Below the pieces are notes generated by a model. It was given only the letters and a program-made list of their open reading frames with translations, did no database searches and was not told where the DNA came from. Below are positions 53,306-62,505 of a stretch of 64,000 nt of DNA, one piece after another. This DNA is from an uncultured Flavobacteriaceae bacterium (GTDB taxonomy: Bacteria; Bacteroidota; Bacteroidia; Flavobacteriales; Flavobacteriaceae), in NCBI GenBank assembly GCA_947503105.1, contig CANNCM010000001.1, positions 434,001 to 498,000 on the forward strand, in the 5' to 3' direction. Made by a program: the position numbers and the translations under genes. How positions within the stretch are numbered: position 1 is the first letter of the stretch; each line of letters begins with the position of its first letter.

Positions 53306-56300
53306 TTGAATCCTTTTCTAGACATAAAAATTAAATTAGAGCAATTCGTTAAGCGGTACTATGTGAGTGCTCTTTTGAAAGGCGCTCTTCTTTTCTTTGG
53401 GATTGGATTATTATATGTTCTTTTTTGGATTTCAGTTGAATATTTTTTTTGGATTTCGTCGCTGGGGAGAACGATTATCTTTTGGTCTTTAGTTTTTTTC
53501 GAAACACTGTTGTTCTATAAACTATTGTGCGTTCCATTTTTACAATACTTAAAAATTAGATCTGGAATAGACGACCAGCAAGCAGCGAAAATAATTGGTG
53601 ATTTTTTTCCAGAAGTTAAGGACAAATTATTAAATGTTATTCAGTTAAATAATCAGCCTGCTACAGATTTTGTTATTGCAAGTATTCAACAAAAAACTAA
53701 GGAATTTGGAGGTCTTTCTTTTAAAAAAGCGGTTCAGTTTAAGGATAATCTAAAGTATTTGAAATATGCTATTTTACCTTTGATGATTATTGGTGCAGTT
53801 TATGTTTCTGGAGGACAGTCGAGCTTTAAGCAAAGCTTGAATCGTGTTGTCGATTACAAAACAGTATACAGCCCCCCCGCTCCTTTTGAGTTTGTTTTGG
53901 CTCATAATGTTTTGGAAACAATTGAAAATCAACCTTATGTTTTGGATGTCAAAATTCAGGGTGATATAGTGCCAGATCAAGTTGAAATCAATTTTGAAAA
54001 TCAAACCTATTTTTTAAAGAAAGTAAATAACCGACAGTTTCAATACACGTTTAAAAATCCAAAAGAGAATATTGAGTTTCAACTTTCGTCTGCTAAAGTG
54101 GTTTCTAGTTTGTATCAATTGAAAGTTCTGACTGCACCAAAAATTATTAATTCATCCCTAAAGTTAAACTATCCTTCTTACACGAAAATTAAAAACAAAA
54201 CGATTTCAAATTTTGGAAATATTGTCCTACCCGAAGGCACCAAGATGAGCTGGACTTTTTTAACAACATCTACTGATAGCGTTACTTTTATTTCTGGAAA
54301 TTCAGTTTCTAATTTTAATAAAAATGGTGATGAATTTACACTATCAAAACGGGTTTTTTCTGATTTGATTTATGACATAAACACGAATAATACACAATTA
54401 AAAAATTATGAAATCCTATCCTATGAAGCTCGAGTGGTAAAGGACCGCCCCCCTGTAATTGATGTTCAGCAAAGCAGCAGTAAAACCAGTGTTGAACAAT
54501 TGTATTTTTATGGACAAATTAATGACGATTACGGAATTTCATCATTGCAGATTCAGTATTACCCCACAGGCAACGTCAACCTAAAAAAGACAGAAAAGAT
54601 TGATTATGACAACAACTTAGATTTTACGTATCAATTTCCTGGACCCCTAGCGCTCTTACCAGATACTTCATATGAACTCTTTTTTGAGGTTTTCGACAAC
54701 GATCCTTTTCCGAGCCCAAATAAAACAAAATCTCAACTGTTTACCTATCTATCCAAAAGCAATACTTCCTTAAAAGAGGAGCAGCTAGACAATCAAAAAG
54801 AATTAGTTAACGCCTTGGAAAACACTTTTAATAAATATGAAAAGCAGCAAAATTTAGTTGATGATTTTACAAAGGAGCAGCTTCAAAAAGAGGGTCTTAA
54901 TTTTAATGATCAGGAAAAAATCCAAGACATTTTAAAACGACAAAAAAATCAGGACGAAATGATTCAACGATTTAATGAGCAAATGCAAAAAACACTAAAT
55001 CAGTTTCCTGAGGATACACCAGACACTTTCAAAGAAGACTTGACAGAACGACTGAAAGAACAAAACAAGCGTTTGGAGCAAGACGAAAAAATGCTAAAGG
55101 AATTAGAGGATTTAGCCAAAAAGCTGAATCAAGAAGAGCTTTTGGAGAAGTTGCAGCAACTAGGGCAACAAAAGAAAAACAAAGAAAAAAGTTTAGAGCA
55201 AATGCTTGAATTAACGAAACGTTATTATGTTTCAAAAAAAGTGGATCAGTTGAAAAACAAACTTGAAAATCTCAGCGAAGAACAAAACCAACAATCCCAA
55301 AAAACAGACACAAACACCAGCAAAGATCAAGACAAATTGAACAAGAAATTTAATGATATTTCAAAGGAATTAAAGGCGCTTAGAAAGCAAAACAACACCC
55401 TAAGTAAGCCTCTTTCAATCCCCGAAACAGAACAAGAAGAAATGTCAATACAAAACGATCAAAACGAAGCTAAAAACAATTTAACCAAAACAGAATCGAA
55501 TACTTCAGAAAAGTCGTCCAGCGCATTACAAAAAGCAAGTAAAGCCCAGCAGAAAGCAGCTCAAAAAATGAAACAGCTTGCACAACAAATGTCTCAAAGC
55601 ATGGCCGGCGGATCCTCGCAACAACTCACGGAAGATATAGAAATGCTGCGTCAAATATTGGACAACCTTCTTGTTTTTTCTTTTGAACAAGAAGACCTTA
55701 TGAATCAATCCGTTTCTATTAAAAATATAAAAAAACAAATGAGTTTGAAGACTCATTTTGAGCATATTGATGACAGTTTGTTTGTTGTCTCTTTGCGCCA
55801 ACCAATGATCTCAGAGACCATTAACGATGAAATAGCACAAGTATATTACAACACCAATAAAACATTGAGCTCTCTAGCCGAGGGTAGAGATTATGAAGCC
55901 AAGGCGGCCCAGCAATATACTATTACATCATCCAATAATCTTGCGAATATGCTTAGCGATATTCTAAATAATCTCGAAATGCAAATGCAACCAAACCCTG
56001 GTCAGGGCCAAGGCGACATGCAGTTGCCTGATATTATTATGAGTCAAGACGATTTGCAAAAGCAAGCGGAGCAAATGATGAAGGGTCAAAAAGAAGGCTC
56101 GAAAAAGGAGGGCGAAAAGGGTCAAAAAAAGGAGTCGAGTTCTGGGGAAAGTAATGAAAAAACCCCTGGTAATTCCCCATCATCTGGTGGCACATCAGAA
56201 ACCGATCAATATGGTGATCCTGAGGAGTCTAGCGAAGCGTTATTTCAGTTGTATAAAAAACAACAAGAATTAAGGCAAAATTTAGAAAATTTACTAAAAC

Positions 56301-56638
56301 AACAAGGATTTTTAGGCAAAGGAAAATCAACCTTAGATTCTCTTGAGAAATTAGAGCAACTAATTGTAAGTCAAGGGGTTACACAGAAAACGCTTTCTAA
56401 AATGAAGGCCTTGAAATATGAATTTCTTAAGCTCGAAGACGCATTGTTAAAAAAAGGAATGTCACCAAAAAGACAGTCAAAAACGAATAGAGACCAGTTC
56501 AAGACTTCAAATGTCTTAACGGAAGAAGAAATAAAGCGTCTTTTTGGAAGAGAAGAAATATTAAACAGAAAGCCCTTACCTTTGCGTCAAAATGTGAAGA
56601 AAAAGGTTCAGCGCTATTTCGATCTAAAGAATGATTAA
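53306..56638 (+). CDS. DUF4175-family large membrane protein
   Basis: The 1110-residue protein has three N-terminal membrane helices (about residues 22-42, 48-68, 150-168), a long beta-rich extracytoplasmic part (about 180-490) and a charged helical C-terminal half rich in Gln, Lys and Glu with predicted coiled coils (about 490-1090). The start is a TTG at 53306; a stop codon occurs four codons upstream and no ATG is near, so this non-ATG start is needed to keep the first helices. It overlaps ybeY by 8 bp. The function is unknown. Confidence 0.82.
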   Translation: MNPFLDIKIKLEQFVKRYYVSALLKGALLFFGIGLLYVLFWISVEYFFWISSLGRTIIFWSLVFFETLLFYKLLCVPFLQYLKIRSGIDDQQAAKIIGDFFPEVKDKLLNVIQLNNQPATDFVIASIQQKTKEFGGLSFKKAVQFKDNLKYLKYAILPLMIIGAVYVSGGQSSFKQSLNRVVDYKTVYSPPAPFEFVLAHNVLETIENQPYVLDVKIQGDIVPDQVEINFENQTYFLKKVNNRQFQYTFKNPKENIEFQLSSAKVVSSLYQLKVLTAPKIINSSLKLNYPSYTKIKNKTISNFGNIVLPEGTKMSWTFLTTSTDSVTFISGNSVSNFNKNGDEFTLSKRVFSDLIYDINTNNTQLKNYEILSYEARVVKDRPPVIDVQQSSSKTSVEQLYFYGQINDDYGISSLQIQYYPTGNVNLKKTEKIDYDNNLDFTYQFPGPLALLPDTSYELFFEVFDNDPFPSPNKTKSQLFTYLSKSNTSLKEEQLDNQKELVNALENTFNKYEKQQNLVDDFTKEQLQKEGLNFNDQEKIQDILKRQKNQDEMIQRFNEQMQKTLNQFPEDTPDTFKEDLTERLKEQNKRLEQDEKMLKELEDLAKKLNQEELLEKLQQLGQQKKNKEKSLEQMLELTKRYYVSKKVDQLKNKLENLSEEQNQQSQKTDTNTSKDQDKLNKKFNDISKELKALRKQNNTLSKPLSIPETEQEEMSIQNDQNEAKNNLTKTESNTSEKSSSALQKASKAQQKAAQKMKQLAQQMSQSMAGGSSQQLTEDIEMLRQILDNLLVFSFEQEDLMNQSVSIKNIKKQMSLKTHFEHIDDSLFVVSLRQPMISETINDEIAQVYYNTNKTLSSLAEGRDYEAKAAQQYTITSSNNLANMLSDILNNLEMQMQPNPGQGQGDMQLPDIIMSQDDLQKQAEQMMKGQKEGSKKEGEKGQKKESSSGESNEKTPGNSPSSGGTSETDQYGDPEESSEALFQLYKKQQELRQNLENLLKQQGFLGKGKSTLDSLEKLEQLIVSQGVTQKTLSKMKALKYEFLKLEDALLKKGMSPKRQSKTNRDQFKTSNVLTEEEIKRLFGREEILNRKPLPLRQNVKKKVQRYFDLKND

Positions 56639-57050
56639 TTTTAATAACACCACCACCTTTATTCTAGCACCTGAGCCTCAGCTTTTAGAGTGGTTAGAAG
56701 CCATCATTGTTCAAGAGAATTTTGAAGAAGGAGAAATCAATTTTTTGTTCTGTGATGATGACCACCTGCATCAGCTCAATGTAGAGTTTTTAAACCACGA
56801 CACCTTGACGGATATTCTCACCTTTGATTATAACGTAGGCCGACAAGTCTTTGCAGATATTTGTATTTCCATAGACCGTATTCAAGACAATGCATCTATT
56901 CATAATGTGTCTTCCACAAATGAGCTTTGCCGCGTTATGGCTCATGGCATATTGCATCTTTGTGGTTATAAAGATAGCACTGACGACCAAAAAAAAGAGA
57001 TGCGGCAAAAAGAGGACTACTATCTTTCGCAGTTGAATTTAAACATATGA
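56631..57050 (+). CDS. ybeY: Endoribonuclease YbeY
   Basis: YbeY is a metal-dependent endoribonuclease needed for 16S rRNA 3' maturation and ribosome quality control. The 139-residue protein has the zinc motif in MAHGILHLCGYKD (HGxLHLxGYDH-type, with Lys at the usual Asp position), near residues 103-115. It starts inside the end of the DUF4175 gene by 8 bp. The mnmG promoter lies at its stop codon. Confidence 0.93.
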   Translation: MINFNNTTTFILAPEPQLLEWLEAIIVQENFEEGEINFLFCDDDHLHQLNVEFLNHDTLTDILTFDYNVGRQVFADICISIDRIQDNASIHNVSSTNELCRVMAHGILHLCGYKDSTDDQKKEMRQKEDYYLSQLNLNI

Positions 57051-57060
57051 TGTATATTTG
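57033..57060 (+). promoter_or_regulatory. Putative promoter of mnmG
   Basis: TATATTTG (57053-57060) matches TAnnTTTG and a TTG lies at 57033-57035, 17 bp upstream, a little closer than the ideal 19. A transcript from here would carry the parS-type palindrome in its 5' leader before the mnmG ATG at 57097. Confidence 0.45.
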
Positions 57061-57068
57061 CACAAAAT

Positions 57069-57084
57069 TGTTCCACGTGGAACA
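57069..57084. promoter_or_regulatory. parS-type ParB-binding site 1
   Basis: TGTTCCACGTGGAACA is a perfect 16-bp palindrome. It differs from the widespread ParB site TGTTTCACGTGAAACA only by one symmetric pair. It lies between ybeY and mnmG. An identical copy lies after mnmG. No other copy is seen in the window. It is also the source of spurious FHVE-type reading frames. Confidence 0.85.
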
Positions 57085-57096
57085 TAATTGACTTTT

Positions 57097-58968
57097 ATGT
57101 TTGAGGGTATTTATGATGTTATAGTTGTTGGCGGAGGTCATGCTGGTAGCGAGGCCGCTGCTGCTGCTGCCAATATGGGAAGCAGAACACTGCTCGTTAC
57201 TATGAATTTACAGAATATTGCTCAAATGTCCTGCAACCCTGCCATGGGAGGCATTGCCAAGGGGCAAATTGTTCGAGAAATAGATGCGCTTGGCGGCTAT
57301 AGCGGAATTGTTAGTGACACATCGGCAATTCAGTTTAAAATGTTGAACAAATCCAAAGGCCCTGCCATGTGGAGCCCGCGAGTCCAAAGCGACAGAATGC
57401 GTTTTGCAGAAGATTGGAGGATGTTATTAGAGCAAACGAAGAATTTAGACTTTTATCAAGAGATGGTTGTAGGTCTTTTGCTACAAGGAGAAAAAATTGT
57501 CGGCGTAAAAACGTCTCTCGGATTAGAAATTAAAGCAAAGACAGTTGTGTTGACTAATGGAACTTTTCTTAATGGACTTATACATATTGGGGATAAGAAT
57601 TTTGGTGGAGGAAGAGCTGGAGAAAAAGCAGCTACAGGAATTACGGAGCAGCTCGTTAGTTTAGGTTTTGAGTCGGGACGAATGAAAACAGGAACTCCCC
57701 CAAGGGTTGACGGTCGCTCCTTAGATTTTTCTAAAATGATAGAACAACCTGGTGATTTCAATCCACAAAAATTTTCATACTTAAATACCACTACCCCATT
57801 ACAATCTCAACGGTCTTGTCATATGACACATACAAGTCTCGAAGTTCATGATTTATTGAGAGATGGTTTTGATCGGTCTCCAATGTTTAACGGAAGAATA
57901 CAAAGTATTGGTCCGAGATATTGCCCGTCAATTGAAGATAAGATCAATCGCTTTTCTGAAAAGGAACGCCATCAAATTTTTGTTGAGCCTGAAGGCTGGA
58001 ACACGGTAGAATATTATATCAATGGATTTTCAACCTCTCTTCCAGAAGACGTTCAATATAAGGCGCTAAGAGCTGTAAAAGGTTTTGAAAATGTCCGATT
58101 CTTCCGACCTGGTTATGCCATAGAATACGATTATTTCCCCCCAACTCAACTTACACATTCCCTTGAAACCAAACCTATTAGTGGCTTATTTTTTGCTGGT
58201 CAGATTAATGGCACAACTGGATATGAGGAGGCGGCTTCGCAAGGTCTTATGGCTGGAATTAATGCCAGTTTAAAAGTACAAAACAAGGCCCCTTTTATTC
58301 TTCGTAGAGACGAAGCATACATTGGTGTTCTTATTGACGACTTGATTACCAAAGGCACAGAAGAACCCTATAGAATGTTTACATCTCGTGCGGAATACCG
58401 AACACTTCTGAGACAAGATAATGCAGATTTAAGACTCACGCCAAAAGGGCATGCCCTCGGAATTGCTAGCGATAACCGCTTGAGGCGTATGGAGTTAAAG
58501 TTAAAAAAATCGAATGATTTTGTAGAATTTTTTAAAACACAAAGTGTTAAGCCCGCGGAAGCTAATCCTGTATTAGTTTCTAAAGACTCCTCGCCTATCA
58601 AACAGTCAGATAAGATGTTTAAGATATTTTCAAGACCAAACATAACTATTAATGATGTTCGAAAATTTGAAGCTGTAGAGGCCTACATTCAACAAGAGGA
58701 TTTAGATGATGAAGTTATAGAGCAGGCAGAAATTCAAATCAAATACTCCGGATATATACAAAAGGAAAAAAATAATGCCGACAAATTAACGCGTTTAGAA
58801 TATGTAAAAATCCCAAAAAACTTTGACTATTCTCAGGTCAAGTCAATGAGCTATGAAGCGCGAGAAAAACTAAATGCGGTCCAGCCAGCAACGGTAGCGC
58901 AAGCCTCAAGAATTAGTGGTGTTTCCCCAAACGATATTTCTGTTTTACTAGTTTTTATAGGACGTTAA
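57097..58968 (+). CDS. mnmG: tRNA uridine-5-carboxymethylaminomethyl modification enzyme MnmG
   Basis: MnmG (GidA) binds FAD and with MnmE modifies the wobble uridine of certain tRNAs. I start at ATG 57097, giving 623 residues. The dinucleotide motif GGGHAGSEAA lies at residues 12-21. Other family blocks are MSCNPAMGGIAKG (near 46-58), MKTGTPPRVDGR (near 198-209) and the C-terminal helical domain (YEAREKLNAVQPATVAQASR). The two parS-type sites flank it. Confidence 0.97.
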   Translation: MFEGIYDVIVVGGGHAGSEAAAAAANMGSRTLLVTMNLQNIAQMSCNPAMGGIAKGQIVREIDALGGYSGIVSDTSAIQFKMLNKSKGPAMWSPRVQSDRMRFAEDWRMLLEQTKNLDFYQEMVVGLLLQGEKIVGVKTSLGLEIKAKTVVLTNGTFLNGLIHIGDKNFGGGRAGEKAATGITEQLVSLGFESGRMKTGTPPRVDGRSLDFSKMIEQPGDFNPQKFSYLNTTTPLQSQRSCHMTHTSLEVHDLLRDGFDRSPMFNGRIQSIGPRYCPSIEDKINRFSEKERHQIFVEPEGWNTVEYYINGFSTSLPEDVQYKALRAVKGFENVRFFRPGYAIEYDYFPPTQLTHSLETKPISGLFFAGQINGTTGYEEAASQGLMAGINASLKVQNKAPFILRRDEAYIGVLIDDLITKGTEEPYRMFTSRAEYRTLLRQDNADLRLTPKGHALGIASDNRLRRMELKLKKSNDFVEFFKTQSVKPAEANPVLVSKDSSPIKQSDKMFKIFSRPNITINDVRKFEAVEAYIQQEDLDDEVIEQAEIQIKYSGYIQKEKNNADKLTRLEYVKIPKNFDYSQVKSMSYEAREKLNAVQPATVAQASRISGVSPNDISVLLVFIGR

Positions 58969-58987
58969 TCGGTATATTTTATATTTT

Positions 58988-59003
58988 TGTTCCACGTGGA
59001 ACA
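58988..59003. promoter_or_regulatory. parS-type ParB-binding site 2
   Basis: This is a second exact copy of TGTTCCACGTGGAACA, 1919 bp downstream of the first, and just before the ATG at 59005 of the methyltransferase gene. If translated from an upstream TTG it would give MFHVEQ; I regard this as an artefact. The two copies strongly suggest a functional pair. Confidence 0.85.
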
Positions 59004-59004
59004 A

Positions 59005-59865
59005 ATGAAAAAGAGCGAAAAATTATATCTAAAAACAAAAGATTTTTCTATTACTGGAGAGCCTTTTGCTTTGTGTTTCAATAAAGAGTTGGACATGCTT
59101 GTGACAACACCACAACCTAAAGCAGAACACCTTTCTAATTATTACAATAGTGAGCTCTATATTTCTCACCTAACCAAAAAACGAAGCCCTCTAGACTGGG
59201 TGTATTTTCTTGTTAGAAACTATACGTTACGATCCAAAATCAAATTAATATCGAAGTTTTCTGTCCATAAAAAGACACTTCTAGATTTTGGTGCGGGGTC
59301 AGGATTTTTTGTACGAGCCACAACAAAAGCCGGCTGGAAAAGTATAGGCATAGAAACATCAAAAGATGCGCGAGAAGCTGCAAATATTGTTTCGCCCAAT
59401 TCAATTTTTAGTAATTCTCATATTGATAAATTGGAGTTAAATACCATTTCAGTAATAACATTATGGCATGTTTTGGAGCACCTTTCACATCCTGATTTAC
59501 ATATTAAAAAATTTAAACAATTGCTAACAAAAGACGGACGGCTGGTTGTTGCCGTTCCAAATTATAAAAGTTACGACGCAGCGTATTTTAAAGAGTTCTG
59601 GGCAGCATATGACGTTCCAAGACATTTGTGGCATTTTTCACAGCAATCAATATCTCGCCTATTTTCTCAGCACGATTTTGAAATTGAAACCATACACCCC
59701 ATGCGGTTTGATGCGTACTATGTCAGTCTGTTATCTACAAAGTATAAATACGGAAAAATGAAAATTTTCAAGGCACTATGGCTCGGTTTTGTGTCCAACG
59801 TTAGAGCACAACGAACCGGAGAGTATTCTTCATTAATTTATGTTCTTAAACACAACGATAATTAA
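59005..59865 (+). CDS. Class I SAM-dependent methyltransferase
   Basis: The 286-residue protein has the SAM-binding motif LLDFGAGSGFF (residues 92-102) and a downstream acidic and WHVLEHL motif. It resembles methyltransferases that act on sugars or glycans, where a related domain is often fused to nucleotide-sugar genes, but the substrate is not known. I start at 59005; a longer frame includes the parS site. Its gene follows mnmG by 36 bp, possibly in one operon. Confidence 0.82.
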   Translation: MKKSEKLYLKTKDFSITGEPFALCFNKELDMLVTTPQPKAEHLSNYYNSELYISHLTKKRSPLDWVYFLVRNYTLRSKIKLISKFSVHKKTLLDFGAGSGFFVRATTKAGWKSIGIETSKDAREAANIVSPNSIFSNSHIDKLELNTISVITLWHVLEHLSHPDLHIKKFKQLLTKDGRLVVAVPNYKSYDAAYFKEFWAAYDVPRHLWHFSQQSISRLFSQHDFEIETIHPMRFDAYYVSLLSTKYKYGKMKIFKALWLGFVSNVRAQRTGEYSSLIYVLKHNDN

Positions 59866-60026
59866 TATAAGCTCTTTTATTCGTTTTTCCGATCTCTATT
59901 AAAAGCAATCCTATACTTTAAAAATAAAGGTCTTTAAAAGCGCTTAAATAAGCCGAAAACTAATAACTAAAAGGTATAGTTTAGTAAAAAACAATAGATT
60001 TTAATTATGGTTTTTAAAAATGTATT

Positions 60027-61148
60027 CTATGGTTTTTGATGAAGAAGCCTTGTCAGTTTAATAGACAAATCGGTGAGCACAATCTTTCCATTTGCATTTC
60101 GCTCAATGTGGTAAATGGCACTTTCTATTTCAGAACTTATTTTCTCAATATTTTGTGCATCAATAAAATTAGAAAATTTTTCTAAAGAGAAACTCTTGTC
60201 AGAGATTTTCAAATGAACCAGTTCTTTCGCCCCATAGTTCAACATTAGAGCTTGCCGAAAGACATCTAAACTATAAGAAAGAAATTGTTTTTCCATTTCT
60301 CGCCCTAGCTTTGCCACTGTTTCACTCCATGCCATGAGCTTGTTTATAGACTTTTTATTTGTTTTTGCTTGAAATGCAGTTCGCACCCAATCGATAAAAA
60401 AAGCTTCAAATTCAAGCGTATTTTCTTCCTGTTCAATCAATTTAAATGCGCTGTTTATATTGCCTTCGGCACGCTGGGCAATTCTTTTAGCGGCGACCTC
60501 ATCCATGCCCTTATATTTAATCAGAGTATTTGTAAGTTGTGATTCCGTAAAGGGATGCATGTGGATTGCTTGACACCTAGATTGTATGGTTTTCAAAAGC
60601 GCGTCTTCTTGCTCGGTAATCAAAATAATACTTGTTTTTTGATTCGGTTCCTCAAACCATTTTAAAAGCTTATTGGCACATGCCGTTGTCATTTTTTCGG
60701 CATGCCATATGATTAATATTTTGTTGCCGCCTCCAAAAGATTTCATAGCAAGCGTTTTGATTATGGCTTGTGCTTCATCAACAGTAATTACGCCTTGCTT
60801 GTTTCCTGCCCCAATACTGTTGTACCAGTCACTCAGGCTTCCATAAGGGTGTTCTTTTATAAACGCCCTCCACTCTTTAAGATAGTCTTTTGAAATGACT
60901 GTTGAGCTCGACTTCTCTTTTTTAACTACAGGGAAAAAGAAATGAATATCAGGATTTTGTAACGCATTAATTTTTTGTTCGGGGTTTTCATTTTGAATCA
61001 AAAAAGAAGCATAGGCCATGGCCATGGCCAATGCACCTAACCCATCTTTTCCAACAAAAAGTTGTGCATGTGGAATTCGTCCAGAACGAATGTTGTTCTG
61101 TAAAAAAGATTTTAGGTGATCTTGACCAACAATATCTTCAAATGTCAT
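60027..61148 (-). CDS. DNA polymerase III delta'-like clamp-loader subunit
   Basis: The 373-residue protein has the AAA+ fold of the delta' subunit. The P-loop reads VGKDGLGALAMA (about 33-44), without the usual lysine, so it should not bind ATP in a catalytic way. The SRC motif is in IQSRCQAIHM (near 190-194), as in clamp-loader delta'. The zinc cysteines of the gamma-type subunits are absent. It is probably part of the clamp loader. A 161-bp gap separates it from the convergent methyltransferase. Confidence 0.85.
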   Translation of the reverse strand: MTFEDIVGQDHLKSFLQNNIRSGRIPHAQLFVGKDGLGALAMAMAYASFLIQNENPEQKINALQNPDIHFFFPVVKKEKSSSTVISKDYLKEWRAFIKEHPYGSLSDWYNSIGAGNKQGVITVDEAQAIIKTLAMKSFGGGNKILIIWHAEKMTTACANKLLKWFEEPNQKTSIILITEQEDALLKTIQSRCQAIHMHPFTESQLTNTLIKYKGMDEVAAKRIAQRAEGNINSAFKLIEQEENTLEFEAFFIDWVRTAFQAKTNKKSINKLMAWSETVAKLGREMEKQFLSYSLDVFRQALMLNYGAKELVHLKISDKSFSLEKFSNFIDAQNIEKISSEIESAIYHIERNANGKIVLTDLSIKLTRLLHQKP

Positions 61149-61262
61149 CTAACAAATATAATTTAATTAATTCAAATGAAGTCATTGAAACCCCATTCAT
61201 CAATACGTAGAATTATATATTTTTTTATGAAAATCTCATTTTATTCGCTCTTTTGAAATATG

Positions 61263-61270
61263 TATCTTTG
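61263..61270 (+). promoter_or_regulatory. Putative -7 box upstream of pgk
   Basis: TATCTTTG matches TAnnTTTG 40 bp before the pgk start. The expected -33 position holds no clear TTG; a TTTTG is closer, at 61251-61255. Confidence 0.45.
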
Positions 61271-61310
61271 GCCATAAAAAATTTAAACGACCAATCATAA
61301 TTTACTTCCC

Positions 61311-62498
61311 ATGAGTACACTAAATGACTTTAATTTTAAAGAAAAAAAAGCGCTTATTCGCGTTGATTTTAATGTTCCGCTAGACGAACATTTGAACGTA
61401 ACGGATGACACAAGGATTCAATCTGCAAAAAACACAATTCTCAAAGTTTTAGAAGACGGAGGGAGTTGTATTTTAATGTCACATTTGGGACGTCCAAAAG
61501 CCAATGAGCCAGAATTCTCATTGAAAAACATCATAACAACAGTTGAAGATATTTTGGGCGTAAGTGTCTTATTTTCAGAGGATTGTGTTGGAGAGAATGC
61601 AATTCAAATGGCAAATGACCTCAAACCAGGACAAGTTTTGTTGCTTGAAAATCTTAGATACCATAACGAAGAAAAACAAGGGGATGTTGCTTTTGCTGAA
61701 GCATTATCCAAACTAGGGGATATTTATGTAAATGATGCCTTTGGAACAGCGCACAGGGCCCATGCATCAACAAGTATAATTGCTCAATTTTTTCCAGAAC
61801 GCAAGTGTTTTGGATATTTATTAGAACAGGAAATTATTAGTATAGATAAGGTAATGACATCTGGAGAAAAGCCCGTATTAGCTATTTTGGGCGGCGCCAA
61901 AGTCTCGTCAAAAATTACAATTATTGAGAATATTCTTGAAAAGGTTGATCATCTAATTATTGGCGGAGGAATGTCGTTTACTTTCATAAAAGCTCAAGGG
62001 GGGTCTATTGGGGATTCTATTTGTGAGGACGATAAAATGGAATTGGCATTAGAAATTTTGCGCTTAGCAAAAGAAAAAAATGTCCAGGTTCACCTTCCTG
62101 TAGATGTTTTAGCCGCAGATGATTTCAACAACTCAGCAAACACGCAAGTTGTTAATATCACTTCTATTCCATCCAATTGGCAAGGCCTAGATTGTGGCCC
62201 CAAAAGTAAAGCGATTTTCCATGACGTTGTACAACAGAGCAAAACCATTTTGTGGAATGGCCCGCTTGGTGTTTTTGAATTAGACACGTTTTCTTCCGGA
62301 ACAAAAGCCCTTGGTGATTCCATTGCAGAAGCAACAAAAAATGGCGCTTTTTCGCTTGTTGGCGGCGGTGATTCTGTGGCTGCAGTAAAGCAATTTGGCT
62401 TTCAAAATAAGGTAAGTTATGTAAGCACAGGTGGTGGTGCCATGCTCGAAAGTTTAGAAGGAAAGACACTACCAGGAATTGCGGCCATAAACAACTAA
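61311..62498 (+). CDS. pgk: Phosphoglycerate kinase
   Basis: Pgk makes ATP from 1,3-bisphosphoglycerate in glycolysis. The 395-residue sequence has RVDFNVPLD near residues 17-25, MSHLGRPK near 57-64, and the nucleotide-binding GGAKVSSKI near 197-205. The C-terminal GGGDSVAAV (near 350-358) is the usual P-loop-like region. Confidence 0.97.
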   Translation: MSTLNDFNFKEKKALIRVDFNVPLDEHLNVTDDTRIQSAKNTILKVLEDGGSCILMSHLGRPKANEPEFSLKNIITTVEDILGVSVLFSEDCVGENAIQMANDLKPGQVLLLENLRYHNEEKQGDVAFAEALSKLGDIYVNDAFGTAHRAHASTSIIAQFFPERKCFGYLLEQEIISIDKVMTSGEKPVLAILGGAKVSSKITIIENILEKVDHLIIGGGMSFTFIKAQGGSIGDSICEDDKMELALEILRLAKEKNVQVHLPVDVLAADDFNNSANTQVVNITSIPSNWQGLDCGPKSKAIFHDVVQQSKTILWNGPLGVFELDTFSSGTKALGDSIAEATKNGAFSLVGGGDSVAAVKQFGFQNKVSYVSTGGGAMLESLEGKTLPGIAAINN

Positions 62499-62505
62499 CG
62501 CCCTT

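Noticed and set aside
58987-59004. MFHVEQ N-terminal extension of the methyltransferase
   Set aside because: It is the translated parS-type palindrome and starts at TTG; the ATG at 59005 right after it is a better start.
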